Positions 37,630 to 49,604 of a stretch of DNA of 64,000 nt are shown here, in pieces (position 1 is the first letter of the stretch; each line of letters begins with the position of its first letter). Made by a program: the position numbers and the translations under genes. Below the pieces are notes generated by a model. That model made no database searches. It saw only the letters and a program-made list of their open reading frames with translations, and had not been told where the DNA came from. Origin of the DNA: Eumeta japonica (lineage: Eukaryota > Arthropoda > Insecta > Lepidoptera > Psychidae); NCBI GenBank assembly GCA_005406025.1, contig BGZK01000002.1, forward strand, positions 62,001-126,000, given 5' to 3'.

Positions 37630-37770
37630 GGTGCCTCAGCCAAAGTGCATGGAGCACGCGGTTCCGCGTGAGTATATCTCTTCGTTGTAAACAGGCGATG
37701 CAAACGGGAAGAGCGGAGCGGTGCGGGCGGGGGGCGCCAGCCAGCAAGTAAGGCAAATTTGCCGGTCGGA
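37630..37770. promoter_or_regulatory. GC-rich patch, possible 5' exon
   Basis: Dense GC sequence (GAGCGGAGCGGTGCGGGCGG) ends in CAGCAAGTAAGG, which could be a plus-strand splice donor. No coding frame is convincing. Promoter or untranslated first exon is inferred. Confidence 0.25.
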
Positions 37771-38769
37771 GTTAAAATAATAAAATATTTTAAATGTAAA
37801 ATAGTTTATTATGATCGTTTACAGTAAAATATTTTCATTTCATTCCGCCAATATTAATAAATAATAAATGTTTTCAAATATGCTAAGTCGATGTTAAGGC
37901 TAAAAATTTTTTATTAAGTTTTAAAAGCAAAGAAGTTTTGTGAAAGATCTCGTTAATTCTATTTTTTATTTATGTATTTGTTGTCTATTAAAATTATTTT
38001 GGTTTTGATGTTCATACGAATCCGACAAGCCCATACGTGTCTCCATTAAAATTTCATGAATCAGTACAAGGGAAGATGTACAATTTACCTTTTATCTGCT
38101 GTGCTTTAGTAGCGTATCAATAATAACTCGTTTATTAACACGTTTTTTTCGCGTAAAACCACACAGACACGATGTTTTATATTCCCAACGTAATGTTTGT
38201 CTAGAATCAATGCAGTGACTAGAATCATTCATGTCACTCAACATCCTCGGATGTTTTTGTAGCTGCAACCACGTGTAGAAACCTGTAACGATAGGATAAC
38301 AGTCCGGTAACAAACTTTGTGGTTGGACTTGCTGTTTGTGCTGGTCAAACAATTACATAATGATTATTACCATATGTTCGTGATGATTGTTAATAAAGTG
38401 AGTTGTTTTATAATTTGACAGGTCTAATTATTTTTTATTAGAAAATGGGTCATATATCGCAATCTATAATGAACTAGCGACCCGTCCCGGTTGCACCGTT
38501 TCAAAAGTAACTACAGCTAGATAACTTTCAGGCGGATGGATAGGAGCGGTCATGTAACAAAGTTTTAGCAGATATTTATAGGTACAGTTTATTGCTACAC
38601 CAAAAAAAAAATGTATTGATCTTTATAGAGAATATGACACAAAATTGCCATTTATTGTGGTAGAGCCGCGCTGTGGTCGACTTGAGTAGCACGTAAGTAG
38701 GCCGGTTCGAGCGGTGCAGTACTAAACTCTCGTAGAATACAGGTGTGAAGTAACAGTTTCCGTTGTTTA
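37771..38769. other. AT-rich non-coding stretch
   Basis: No supported gene. An 86-codon minus-strand frame (38352-38092) looks more coding-like than most but matches nothing I know. Confidence 0.3.
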
Positions 38770-39010
38770 TTTCGTCCAGTGAATGAGAGTTCCGGTGGCC
38801 CATTCCCTTTCCATCACCCGAAAACTTCCCTCCATCAGCCCTCTATTTCCTCCATAAGATATGCGAATTGCGGATCTGTATTCCTACTGAAGAGGTCGAC
38901 AACGCACTGTTGACTTCTCCGAAATTGCGAGTGTCCATGGGCGGCGGTGATCATCAATACTCTGGTGGCTCGTATGCTCGTTTGTCCCTCAATAATGTTA
39001 TAAAAAAAAA
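38770..39010 (+). repeat. lepidopteran retroelement 3' end
   Basis: The segment contains GTGGCCCATTCCCTTTCCAT, CTCTATTTCCTCCATAAG, AATTGCGAGTGTCCATGGGC and GGCGGTGATCA, then TATGCTCGTTTGTCCC and an A-run. I know this order as the 3' end of a common lepidopteran retroelement. The frame at 38868-39062 is part of it and not a gene. Confidence 0.5.
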
Positions 39011-39109
39011 GGAAAAATTCTGTTCATGTAATCAAATTTCACAAGATCACCCTCTGGGCTAATCTGAGGATTTTCTAAAAATTTCAGTAAAGCCGTTTTG
39101 GAGTCCATA

Positions 39110-39195
39110 TATTTTCTGTTTTGGAGTTTGGAGTCCGTATATATATATATGTTCCTTATGGACTCTGCATTTATATATATATATATATATATAAA
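39110..39195. repeat. (AT)n microsatellites
   Basis: Pure TA runs at about 39138-39150 and 39171-39192 flank a short TATGGACTCTGCATT spacer. Confidence 0.7.
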
Positions 39196-39420
39196 TGCGA
39201 AATATTAACGGTTTGTAGGTAAGCGCATCACTTGATAACAGCTGCACCGATTTGGTTAATTTATTTTATTATCGAAACCAAATCGAAAGTCAGACCCGAA
39301 CCGTGATTGACATCGCTTGATACAAAAGGAGGAATTCATAGTATGACCATGTCGGCGGAGTTGCGGGCAAACATCGTCTGTCGTCGGGCTAGCTTGAATT
39401 CTATATATATGTATATTATT

Positions 39421-39430
39421 AAATAACACA
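39421..39430. repeat. putative target duplication, left
   Basis: AAATAACACA, identical to 40124-40133. Confidence 0.55.
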
Positions 39431-40123
39431 GATATTGTATGGTGTGAGGTGTTAATTTGCGGAAATCGATAGTAGACGCTTGCCTGCAACATGCATTAAC
39501 ATGCAGCATGCAACCCACCGCTGACCCTCAAATCTGCCTCTCCACTACAAATCTCTATCCAAAGGATTGAATATTGATTCCAGAGGATTGACAAATATCG
39601 AACACCTAAGCAAGTGTTATTTATTTTTATAATTAACTTAGTCCGCTAATTAGACCAAATTAACATTTATAAATCGCCATCATTGGACGCTTGCTTGTAA
39701 CTATTTGGGTAAAGGTTGGTGATGGTTAGTCTGTGACATTTGACAAGCATGTCTATCGGTGGTGATCTGTGGCTGCTGGTAAGGATGTTTTCGTCGTTCT
39801 TAGACCATTGCATGACAGCGGTTCACTTAACGAGGTTGTGTCGGTTGTTTTTTAACACTCCTTACACCCTGGTGGATGTGACTGTCGGCAATTTCCTGAG
39901 GATGTGTCTAGTTGGCATGAAACGTACGTAGAATTAACAATATAACGATTAGCGGACTAAGATAATTATAAAAATGAATAACACTTGCTTAGGTGTTCGA
40001 TATCTGTCAATACTCTCTAATCAATATTCACTTCTTTGGATAGAGATTCGTAGTGGAGAGGCAGATTAGAGGGTCAGCGGTGGGTTGCATGCTGCATGTT
40101 AATGCATGTTGCAGGCAAGCGTC
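39431..40123 (+). mobile_element. Penelope-like element copy in foldback form
   Basis: The right part (about 39655-40123) is the 3' end of the same element as at 57777-58436: the last codons (INIYKSPSLDACL, stop), then the 3' region with GTCTATCGGTGGTGATCTGT and CCCTGGTGGATGTGACTGTC. The left part (39431-about 39650) is an inverted copy of the extreme 3' end, including the GCTTGCCTGCAACATGC block. The result is a foldback with arms of about 175 bp. AAATAACACA at 39421-39430 and 40124-40133 is a likely 10-bp target duplication. The left inverted arm carries about 45 bp of 3' sequence that the right arm lacks. Penelope-like elements are known to produce inverted end arrangements, which supports the call. 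Confidence 0.65.
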
Positions 40124-40133
40124 AAATAACACA
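40124..40133. repeat. putative target duplication, right
   Basis: AAATAACACA, identical to 39421-39430. A related string also occurs inside the element arms, so coincidence is possible. Confidence 0.55.
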
Positions 40134-41104
40134 AAATAAAGAAAATATTGCCAAACTAATATAACGTTATTTATCATATTTCAACACATTTCTAAGGCAA
40201 AAATTGTATTCAAATTTGACAACCGCTTCTAGAAAATGAAATAACTTGTGGGGCGCAAAGACTTTATTCAAATTTCGATATCATAACGTTTTTTGAACTG
40301 CGGTCTTTTGTATGCATAAGTCTCATTTGGAAATCTCTGACAATGTTGTAAAAAACAGCATAAACCCCAACGCAAAGAACGAAAAGGCGTCATAAGAGGT
40401 CACTTTAAACCGCTGTCGGTAAACAAAGTTCCGAATTTACTTATGGTATTAAATTTTTATATTCAAGCACTAAAAACACTGTATGACGCGAGTCACTGTC
40501 GTAGATTATTGCCATACAGTTGTTGTTCTCATGTAAGTAATATTTCATTAGAGTAAAATATCTTCTACCTAAAATACAATATTTGTTGGTCAAAAACGAC
40601 GTTGTATATTTATTGTCGTTATTTAATAGATGAAACGCAAATTCTATATATGAGGATATTTAAATATAATTAAGTCAGAAAGTAAGGCTAAGTGATTAAG
40701 GAGATAAATTTATGTAAGTATATATTATCTACGATTCAGGTCTTATGATTCAGTTTTTCATCCACCCGATGTGTCACGTATGAGATATACTATACGTGCA
40801 GCTTTAGTATCGCGTGTCTATCGACCGGCACAAACAAGTCGACAATTGGCATTTTCACATGAGATATTATTATTTTTTGTGCCTTAAACAAAATAATCTC
40901 CGGTTACTTATTCTAAATAAGCAATTTGAATAAGTCACAAATCGGATAGTGTAAATAACAATTTACAAAGATAGAAAAGACCACGAGACGACAAATCTCC
41001 GGAAAACAAATGTCTTCTATGCGATTACTCGATAAATGATTAATAGCAATATTTCAGTGAATTAAGATTATTGTAATAGTTTGCGATTGTGGTTAAGTTC
41101 TTTT
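40134..41104. other. AT-rich non-coding stretch
   Basis: Nothing recognised. Confidence 0.4.
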
Positions 41105-41300
41105 CAGCTCGTCACAGGGACGTATTCATCCCCAATGTCCTACGTGTTAGTTCAGCGCGAACGGCTAACGACCGTTGTGTTCTCCGCTGTTGATTCTGTT
41201 CCCGGTACGGAACAAGTGGTTGATTCTGACTTACATTCTAAATTTATGGGTCAATCATCCATGGTCAGGGATTGAACCCGTTGCTCTTCGCAATGCGCCG
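41105..41300 (-). repeat. tRNA-like SINE fragment
   Basis: On the minus strand a B box GGTTCAATCCC lies at 41278-41268, downstream of GAGAAGTCGGCGCATTGCG. The body continues leftward to about 41105 with moderate GC content. The frames at 41081-41393 overlap it and are not genes. No tRNA fold is complete, so it is not a tRNA gene. Confidence 0.5.
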
Positions 41301-42354
41301 ACTTCTCGGTGCCACCTTTTGTTTACGTTACGTTCTAATAGTTTGCAACCCTTATATGTTTTTCATTTACCTATACAACAAAAACATGTGTGATCGTTTT
41401 TAACATCGATGGGTATGAATCTAATCAGTATTTTTTTTTAGAATGGGAAAATATGGAATGGTGTAATTGTTAAATACAACAATTACATTAGATTTGTAAT
41501 AATTCATAGATTTCTCGCCAAATCTACTTTCCGCTGTGATATTAGAGTTACAGTCTCTCACTAATGAGGTCTTGTGGTATTTTGTTGGCTTGTTGACATG
41601 ACGGTATATGTACAGTTACTGCAATGCGAATAATATCAAAATAAAGAAAAAAGAACATTTACTTAGGATCTATTTTGCCCTCAAAACATTTACGGAACAA
41701 CACGAAGCACGGGAATGTGCTAGTCTTACATGATTTATAGATCTATGCATGCCCTTGAAAAGCAAGTTGGCCGGTACACAGCGCCCAGCGCATAGATTAG
41801 GCGCGTTTCCGTGCGGCGGCCGTTATCAAATACGTCGCTAGATATCCTCACCTTCGTTGTCTTCAAGGTAATCTCTGGCGAATATTGACATCGCGATATG
41901 TAACGGTTGCGAAACAATTTCACAATTGCTAATTTTATCTTTTATTCCGGCAGCGAAGCTGAAACGGTATTTGCTGTGCTGTTAATGTGGCGTATTCCAG
42001 ATTTCGAGAGTGCCAAATTGTCCGCTCTCCAAATGTTTATGGAACGTAAAATTTTCCAATATAGAGTATGTTCCGTATATTTTTAGAGCTTTTTGAGACA
42101 TTTAAACTATTGTATACAGTAAAAACGATATGATTATTAGGCTTTGTAGGGTGTTAATGTATAATATTAAAAATATGAAGGTGCGTTGATGATAATTGGA
42201 AAAATAAACTATAAGACGGAAATGTAATTATAGAACAATTTTGCAATTAGAATGATAATCATATATTGAAAAAATATTTTTAAGTCTCATAAGTCATTTA
42301 TTTAATTAAACAATATAAAAAGTTAAATTCTATTAATATATCAATATAATAATA
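41301..42354. other. AT-rich non-coding stretch
   Basis: No supported gene. A GC-richer minus-strand frame at 41923-41735 is unrecognised. Confidence 0.35.
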
Positions 42355-42735
42355 ACTAGCTTTAACAGGGTTGTTTGGGAATCCATTGAAATTCTTGATA
42401 GTACTTTGATAATCAGGATAACTTTGGCGACCTGCGGTTTGATCTTCTATAGAATGTTTTCTTTATCTTTTATATCGTTTATATATTATTTCGGAACTCG
42501 ATTCAAATCCACATCTTCATCTCTCTATGATACGATTCTCCCCCACTCTAGAATTTAAACCCGCTTTGGCTTCAGTTCTGATTTCGTTCCCGATCATAGA
42601 CCCGCTTAAAGACTTGCTCTCGACTAATGTTACGACGTTGGCTTATTAGCTACATATGCTTAAAAATGCATACGGTGTGTTTTGAGCCTAAAGAAAAATA
42701 AACGCACCACGTTTTACTTTTATATATAGTAGTTG
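42355..42735 (+). repeat. SINE-like copy with hexamer zone
   Basis: A weak head (ACTAGCTTTAACAGGG at 42355) is followed by a hexamer zone at about 42495-42620 (GATTTCGTTCCCGATC). The 3' part is unclear. Confidence 0.45.
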
Positions 42736-44059
42736 TCCGGTTAGATTTGTATTTAGTTTAGATTATGTTTAATTCACATGTTGATTACATAATCAGGCGA
42801 GTGCCATTTACTAACACTAATAGGATTATACGGAAAAATTAAAAGGCCAATCACTAAGTAATAAATTGACTTAACAGTAACCATCTTTAGTTTGATGGTT
42901 AAATAATTTCAAAATGTATAGCATACAACTATCTTTCGGACAGGTAGTTACTGAAAAAAACGTGTGCTTAACATACAAGCAAACTCTTAAGCTCTATAAT
43001 ACTAGCGTGGAATATTGCTCATGGACGTCAGTTGTCAAGCAAATACATACGGCAGTGACTCGCGTGAGTACAGCATCTTTGCGGTGTTCCTGACGCATTT
43101 CGTGAATTACGTCGTGCGTGTTTGCGCGTACGCCAAACTACAGTGCTAGTTCTTTGAGTTTGTAGGGGTGTAAATAGAGTAGGGTATTAATTCCATGTTA
43201 TTATTTATACAAAAATCAACAGAATTAATATGAATTTGAGTTATCTGTTTAGCGCTTTCATAATTATATAGTACGAATATCATAGCGTTCCCCTGTATAT
43301 TGTAAAACTACAACCTGTGTAATTCTGCTCTCAAAAATAATTAAATATTCTAATCAATTACAAGCCTCGGTGAACGCCAGTTGGTTTCCTGTCTGTACAG
43401 AAACGTATGAATAAACGACGCGGGTCCAGGCTTACATTTACCTTTGTCTCGTATTTCATTTATGTTTTGAAGAATAGTGCGCTTTCGATATCATAATATT
43501 TTGTGTATTAAGAACCATAAAACAATTATTTACAATTTACATTTCAAAATGTTTCCAAGCCCCTGTTGTACTTTAATCTTTTAGTTCGTATTTTTAAATA
43601 GTATATTTATTATAAAACAAAAGTAATAAATATTTATTTGAGTTAAAAAATTACATTTTACATGGCTCTGGTAATTTAATGTGACCAAAAATAATTCTCA
43701 AATCTACACATTGTATTTGCTTCAGGAAAAAGTTTATTATTTGCAATGTCCTTTTTAGAGTGTGGTTAGATGATAAGATCAGATGAGAACAATTTTTATC
43801 TACTAAAGAAATAGGCTGACTGTACTATACGAAGTTTCTCCATAAAGACTCGTCTTGATCCTTTTAAGGTACTTACCCTACAAATTGTGAGAAATTGTGT
43901 TCTTTATACCAGTCTGACTTTCGAATGGATTTCACCAGGTAGCCTAATGACCGTTACTAGGTCGTCGCCACACCTGGTGAGTCAGTTCATAGGTTAAGCA
44001 GACGTTAAGCAGATTATCGGTTCACCTCGTATGGTTCTCTTCCAAATTGCGGTACGTCA
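42736..44059. other. AT-rich non-coding stretch
   Basis: No supported gene. A GC-richer patch lies near 43050-43145. Confidence 0.35.
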
Positions 44060-44275
44060 CATAAGTATTCGCCATTCGCGAATCTGACTTCCTACTACTT
44101 GTCGGTTCACAGACCTGTACAGTCGTATTGAATGTCATAGCCGATGGCTGCGACCGGCCCATTGCAACTTCGCCTATTTGATTTTGCAAACGTCGGGCGT
44201 TGGAGGAAAAATTCCGAACATAGCTTTTTCCGTAGCGCCTTGAGCGGTTTTAGATTCGGTTACGACACCAACAGT
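44060..44275 (-). pseudogene. possible RTE-type LINE tail
   Basis: On the minus strand TAQGATEKAMFGI and, after a stop, KLQWAGRS occur at about the right spacing for the RTE-type AQRAMERAMLG...KWQWAGH region. The remainder is too decayed to follow. Two clearer tails of this kind are at 59360-59755 and 62990-63240. Confidence 0.35.
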
Positions 44276-45059
44276 AAGAGACTAGTTTGTGGGTATAATT
44301 AAATGACAAGCAGAGAAATAGGTAATAGAAGCAGAGATATAGGTAATAATAGCCTATGTTTGTACGACATTAAGATCAGGTCATTATATACATTGCGATA
44401 ATTATGTGATGAGAATAACAAAAATGTATAAGGGCAACCGAGGAGCTCATTTGCAACGAAATACAGTTTATTGTTGTATCTTCAAAAACGTTGGTACGTT
44501 GTGCGGCACAAAGAAAAAAGTTTCTTACAAATGAAATGCCACTTTCTTGATTCGTTATCTTTTTTTTATAAACAAAAAGCGAGGTGATCGAAATGATTAA
44601 CAATTATCTCTTGCACACGTACAACAATTGCTAACGCCTCAGATATCACAACGAAATCATGACAAATAGCATACGAGAGAAACAAAAGGCTTATCGGGAC
44701 GAGAGACCGCCGTGAATCAGCCGCAAATACCTTTATCACGGTGATGAACCAACTTTGATCACGATGACGAGTTCTTTGGTTCTGTATATTGCGCACTTAA
44801 AATCTGATCAGTTCATTCAGCAGTTTATCGAGGGGCACGTGTAGGATTAAGAGTATGAGGGTATATGGATTGCTCACATTGTTTATGAAATTTTTGACAG
44901 TACAGAGGTACATTTATGGTCACCCCGTCAGGCACGCTAATCGATTATATTTTTGTGTAATTACTTGAATCAGTACTGACGTTCCTGAACTCTTGGTTTT
45001 AGGTATTTAGAAGAAAAAACTGACACGCATTTTTTAAGTTTTATCCTTAAGGAGGTAAA
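44276..45059. other. non-coding stretch
   Basis: No supported gene; frames at 44376-44796 overlap and look like chance. Confidence 0.35.
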
Positions 45060-45400
45060 ATAAGAAATGAAACGTTGTATGGAAAATCAAACCGGCTGAA
45101 GCTATCGATGTCAAAATTTATATTTTAGATACCTATTACAAAAGAAAAATAAAAATATGCATCGTTTTTTTTAAAATAACGTAAAATAACTTTTGGAATT
45201 TTTATACTTCAAAATGAAACTTTTGAAGCTGTTGATGCCAAAATTAATACTTTAGCTACTTATTACAAATGAATAATAATGATATGCATCGTTTTTGGAA
45301 AAGTAGTACTAAAAAAGGGATAAAATATTCTACGGAAATCAAAACGGCTGAACCTATTTATGTCAAATATTTTTTTTCGGTACCCGTTTACATTACTATA
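45060..45400 (-). repeat. tandem ~125-bp units, opposite orientation to 10420-10860
   Basis: About three degenerate units. On the minus strand each reads ACGATGCATATCATTATT, then a TTTGTAATA...CTAAA stretch, TTTTGACATCGATAGCTTCA and GTTTGATTTTCCATACAA. The same blocks in the same order form the array at 10420-10860. Confidence 0.6.
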
Positions 45401-46639
45401 TAAACATTCTTTATCTACTACACATTTTTTTGTCAGGTTTCTGATAAATATTCGTTTTATAACTCACTGACCCAGATTTTGTTCTTTTTAAACTTTTTGT
45501 CTCTCTGAATGTCTGCATGTTCTTCTATAACTTAAGAATAGTTTGACTGATTTTGATAAAATTTGTACAAAAAGCTGTATATAATTTCAATAAAGGGTCT
45601 ATCTATTTATTAGTCCTGGCTAATCTCAAAACAGCTGAACAAATTAAAATTAAACTTTAAATAGAAGTAGACTAGCGTATTCATACTTTTTAATCATCTC
45701 TCTATATTAATATATAAAATTGTATACATTTCTATAAAACTTTGTCATATTCTAATTTTTGTTTATCATTTTAAAACTTTTAGTCAGACTTTCTGTATGT
45801 CCTCTTATAATTAAAAAAAATTTGGTTGCCTGTAAAGTCGGTATACGGCGAAAAGTTTTACGTGACAACGACTTTGAATGGTAAAATCATTTTAATGTGA
45901 ATATTCATTCGTATAGTAGGAAGAAGGATGAAATAATAGTAACAATTTAAAACATTTATTTATACAAAGAATTATATTTAAAACATTAATTTATACAAAG
46001 AATCTCGCACTGAATTTCATATTAACAAAATTTTATTTTTACCTTTACATACATACGTATTTATATACAAATATACATACAATAACTTGCAATACATTTT
46101 TGCTATGCACTAATTTCTAGTTTGCGCGCGCCGACCGATCATAGTTGAGTGAGAGACGCAAGGCATTCGGCGGGCCTCTCGTTCGGTGACTCATCGTTAC
46201 GTTACCGAGCGTTACACTTTCATAAGTGACTCCCAGCCGCAACCTAATTTAAGACGTTGTCACGTCAAAATAGTTTAAGTGATTTCAATGAAATTTAACA
46301 TACAGTACGAACATACAATTGCGCAATTGATAGTCGGTAATATCCCATTGATCTAGTATTTGTTGTTTGTTTGTCGGGGCTTAACTCCGTAAAGGCTGAG
46401 TGGATTATAATCAAATTTAACTTCACTTCGATAGACCGTCCATTTTGTTTGTTTTCTTTGGGTGCTTAAACAGTTCAACCGATTACTATGAAACTGGTGA
46501 TTATACGAGTGAACGGGATGGTTCCTGAAGAATACATCATGTGCTGAAATACAACATTGTCTGTATATTTGTACTATTGAACCGATCTACTATACTGATT
46601 ATAAAAATTCTTTCATCGATAAAAAGCTCCGTGAGTAAA
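45401..46639. other. repeat-derived, non-coding stretch
   Basis: Contains segments like the tails of lepidopteran repeats (for example TTGTCGGGGCTTAACTCCG near 46371). A CpG-rich patch at about 46118-46215 is of unknown meaning. No gene is seen. Confidence 0.4.
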
Positions 46640-47095
46640 ATGGGCTACTAAGATTTTCCTTGGCTCCATCATTTTGTACTACTACAGATTTTGGAAATTC
46701 TTTCAGTCATAAAACTATATCATACTATGAGTAATAATATGGCCTAGATTTTATTTTTATACTAGCGTTTGTTCTGGCTATGTCCAAATTGGGGCAGGAA
46801 GCAGAATTGAAAGTCGAGACTGGGATCAAAATCGCGAACGAGGTTACGGTCAAAATCGAGTGTGAGTCTAAAATTAGAATCAAGTGCCTGATTGGAGAAG
46901 TAGTAACGAGGTCACAATCGAGAGCGAGGCCGGAATCGAAAGTGGAACTAGAATCAGAATTTACGGATATCCAAACTGTGCTTGGAAGCAAAAGCGGAAC
47001 CGTGATACGAATCGAGAGGAAATAAATTGGCATCGAGTGCAGAGCCGGAATTGGAATGGAAAACAGGATAGCAGTCGGTCGACACACAAGATGGA
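46640..47095 (-). repeat. hexamer-rich SINE-like copy
   Basis: Read on the minus strand, a hexamer zone (GATTTTGACC, GATTCTAATTT and similar) spans about 47030-46780. The conserved block GGCCATATTATTACTCATAG with GACTGAAAGAATTTCC follows at about 46745-46695. Frames here on both strands are by-products of the hexamers. Confidence 0.55.
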
Positions 47096-47378
47096 ATGTT
47101 TCATTCTATGCTCACGCGGCCGGAGTCGTGGATTCGTTAATAGTGAAAAAGTTGATATCTGTTTTGTTAAAAATATACTGAATACCACGCCAATGTTAAT
47201 ATGATAAGATTTTATTAAAAAATATGAGAAAATGTAAAACTCAAAATAAGAATAGCTGGTGTAAAATAAAGCGAGTTCTATAGTATTTTATGATCGTTTA
47301 CAATTTTATGATTATTATAAAATACATGATTTCGTACGTTTGGTTATGTAATAAATTCCTTTCTTCACAAATCTTAAT

Positions 47379-47422
47379 TCAGGCAGTCTTAAAGAGTAAG
47401 AATACTCTTTAAGACTGCCTGA
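47379..47422. repeat. perfect 20-bp hairpin
   Basis: Arms at 47379-47398 and 47403-47422 are exact complements (TCAGGCAGTCTTAAAGAGTA) with loop AGAA. No neighbour explains it. Confidence 0.85.
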
Positions 47423-48049
47423 TGTTTTGGGCTTGTGTTTTTGAGCCCTAACCTATGTTGTTTCCAATTCATCTGCAAATCAGAAGCACACTGGAGGCCC
47501 ACCGGTTGCACATAAATAAACTAATGAAAGCCTGTGATGAATAATGATGGATTCAGCTGACATGGTTACCTGAACGTTCTTGACCTTCGACCAATAATAG
47601 AAGAAGTTATTGCTCTTAGTTCTGTGCGTATTTTACTTGCTAACTCTTACATTTATGAAAACAATATGCAATGTATTTATTTTCTAGCTTTTAATACATC
47701 GTCTGTGTATTCTAAAATAATACTCTTTAATTTAAAAGTTTTTTTAGGGGGTAACTAAACCTGTAACAATGCCGGTCTTAGCCCCAAATAAATAAATCAA
47801 TTATATTACGACCTTAATTTTCGGCAAAGCGAATATTTGCCTGTTTTTATAATCTAGATCGATTAATCATTGGTTGTGCTATAACCTGTATTTATAGAAC
47901 ATGCAACCATAAACTAAAAAAAATCAACTTTAATCGATTGGCAACCGATGATAAATAATCGATTTGCTTTGTTGTGGATGTCTGGCTTTTTTGTCATGTC
48001 GCTACAGGAGAACACCTTCCCACAATTTTATTTTAGAGGGAGGGCATGT
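47423..48049. other. AT-rich non-coding stretch
   Basis: Nothing recognised. Confidence 0.4.
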
Positions 48050-48245
48050 ACCTTTGCCCGTCTGCTCCAGTCGGGGCTGTTCCCGTCGCCGTCGCAAATG
48101 CGGTGGCGTGTTCAATACCAACGGCTAGCGTGCTCTCCGAGGCACGGAGGCAATGCTGTTTTAATTCGACTCGAGTTAAAAACCGATTGATCACTATTTA
48201 ATGCGCTTGGATCAAATATAGTCCTGCTCGTCGAAATTTACGTTT
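48050..48245 (-). repeat. SINE fragment
   Basis: Shares GTGCCTCGGAGAGCAC (minus strand, about 48146-48131) with the SINE at 29790-30050, with GTTGGTATTGAACACGCC following. The tRNA-like head is not clear. Confidence 0.45.
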
Positions 48246-48547
48246 TGAGTACGTTTTGCTCACTGAAATGATAATCGATATAGTTTTCTCAAACATAATC
48301 TTACATTTTTTTTGCAAATTCAGCGGTTTGCATTTCAATGTCGCCGCACGTTTGTCCAACGTGAGTTGGGTGTTGTTAACGATTGTCACCACCAATACGG
48401 TGACAAAGTTATGGGACCGACTTAATGTGTATTTTGAGGCACGAGGCAACTGATGAAGCTTATATTCTATGAGATGGAAAATCTAATTTTTATTATCAGC
48501 CGTATCATTTAGTAGTACTGTACTACCAATATTGAGTTAATAACATA

Positions 48548-48750
48548 CTAGCTTTTATTCACGACTTTGTCTGTTTGGATTGAAGCACTAATATAAAAAA
48601 AATACTTGAGTCTGATTTGATTTTTAAACGTGGACTACAATTGAAGATATACTTCAAGTTACAAACTGTAAAAACTCCATCAAAATCCGTTCTGTAGTAT
48701 TTGCATGATGTGATGACAAACAGACAAACAGAAAGAAATTCTAAATACTA
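48548..48750 (+). mobile_element. short SINE-like element
   Basis: The head TACTAGCTTTTATTCACGAC at 48548, then a 3' part with AAAATCCGTTCTGTAGTATT and a tail of GACAAACAGACAAACAG. This head-to-tail order is that of the ACTAGC family without the hexamer zone, so it shows the shorter form. Confidence 0.6.
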
Positions 48751-48886
48751 TTGTTTTGGTTTCAGACCACCATAAATAAACGATACCAATTAAATTTTTT
48801 AAATCTATTTATACATATATACCATACAATTTCATTACAGTTTTATAATAGTAGAATACATACAACACGATACTGAAACAATTTTC

Positions 48887-49075
48887 TTATTGCGCTCTCG
48901 AGTGCACGTAGCACCGGTTATGCTTCAATTGCATAATAACGCAGGGCGATGCGGCGGCATCCCACACGGCCGGTAGGCGCTGAAACCGAGCGCCGCGCGC
49001 CGCCGGCCGCACGGCGCTCATGCAGCGGGCACGTTTACGCACGAGGTACGAGACCCGCCGAAACATTTGCACAAA
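48887..49075 (-). other. CpG-rich ORF, possible exon or island
   Basis: The minus strand has a 61-codon frame from ATG at 49072 to TAA at 48887. It is rich in arginine and alanine, as expected from CpG-rich DNA. An acceptor-like CTCCAG lies upstream and no donor is seen. It might be a terminal exon, an untranslated first exon or only a CpG island. I recognise no domain. Confidence 0.25.
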
Positions 49076-49504
49076 AGGCGATGCTGGAGTTGGTATTCTT
49101 TTAATGGGTTCAAATTCCTATTAAACGTTGCAATTATTTAATTTATTAGTATACTTTGGTTTCGAGATTTTTGTTTTATATGAATTATTAAACTAATTTT
49201 GTCGGTCATTATCGGCTGCAATTTTCACAGTTTTTTAATTTTCACCTTCAAACTTACTCCGGACATATTGCCTAGTTGCGGGTAAAGTAGATGCGGGCGG
49301 ATTGGGTCAAAGGAAGCCATGTGTATTCGCGCGGAGAAGACTTTTAATAACTACTCAATTACTACATACATACAACAAATGATGTAATAAATAACTACAA
49401 GAAATTTAAGAGAAAAAATGGAACAAGCATGAAACAGAATTATATTCGTGGATTTCATCTAATTCGTTTTTCGATATATTTTTGCCATATCACTTTAATA
49501 ATAA
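49076..49504. other. AT-rich non-coding stretch
   Basis: Nothing recognised. Confidence 0.4.
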
Positions 49505-49604
49505 ACCTAATACTTATAAATTATTCCGAGAAGAAAGCCCGTTACCTATCCATTGTGGTAAGAATGTGAATCTTAACGATCTTAACGATCGATAATGATC
49601 TGTT

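Noticed and set aside
39740..39931. 63-codon plus-strand ORF inside the Penelope-like 3' region
   Set aside because: The matching region of the other copy (57980-58200) has stops and indels in this frame, so it is not maintained.
44376..44796. Overlapping 75- and 76-codon minus-strand ORFs
   Set aside because: No recognised similarity, hydrophobic AT-driven composition, no gene signals.
46725..47204. 120-codon minus ORF and 81/106-codon plus ORFs
   Set aside because: Again hexamer-repeat translations; the same pattern occurs in unrelated flanks elsewhere in the window.
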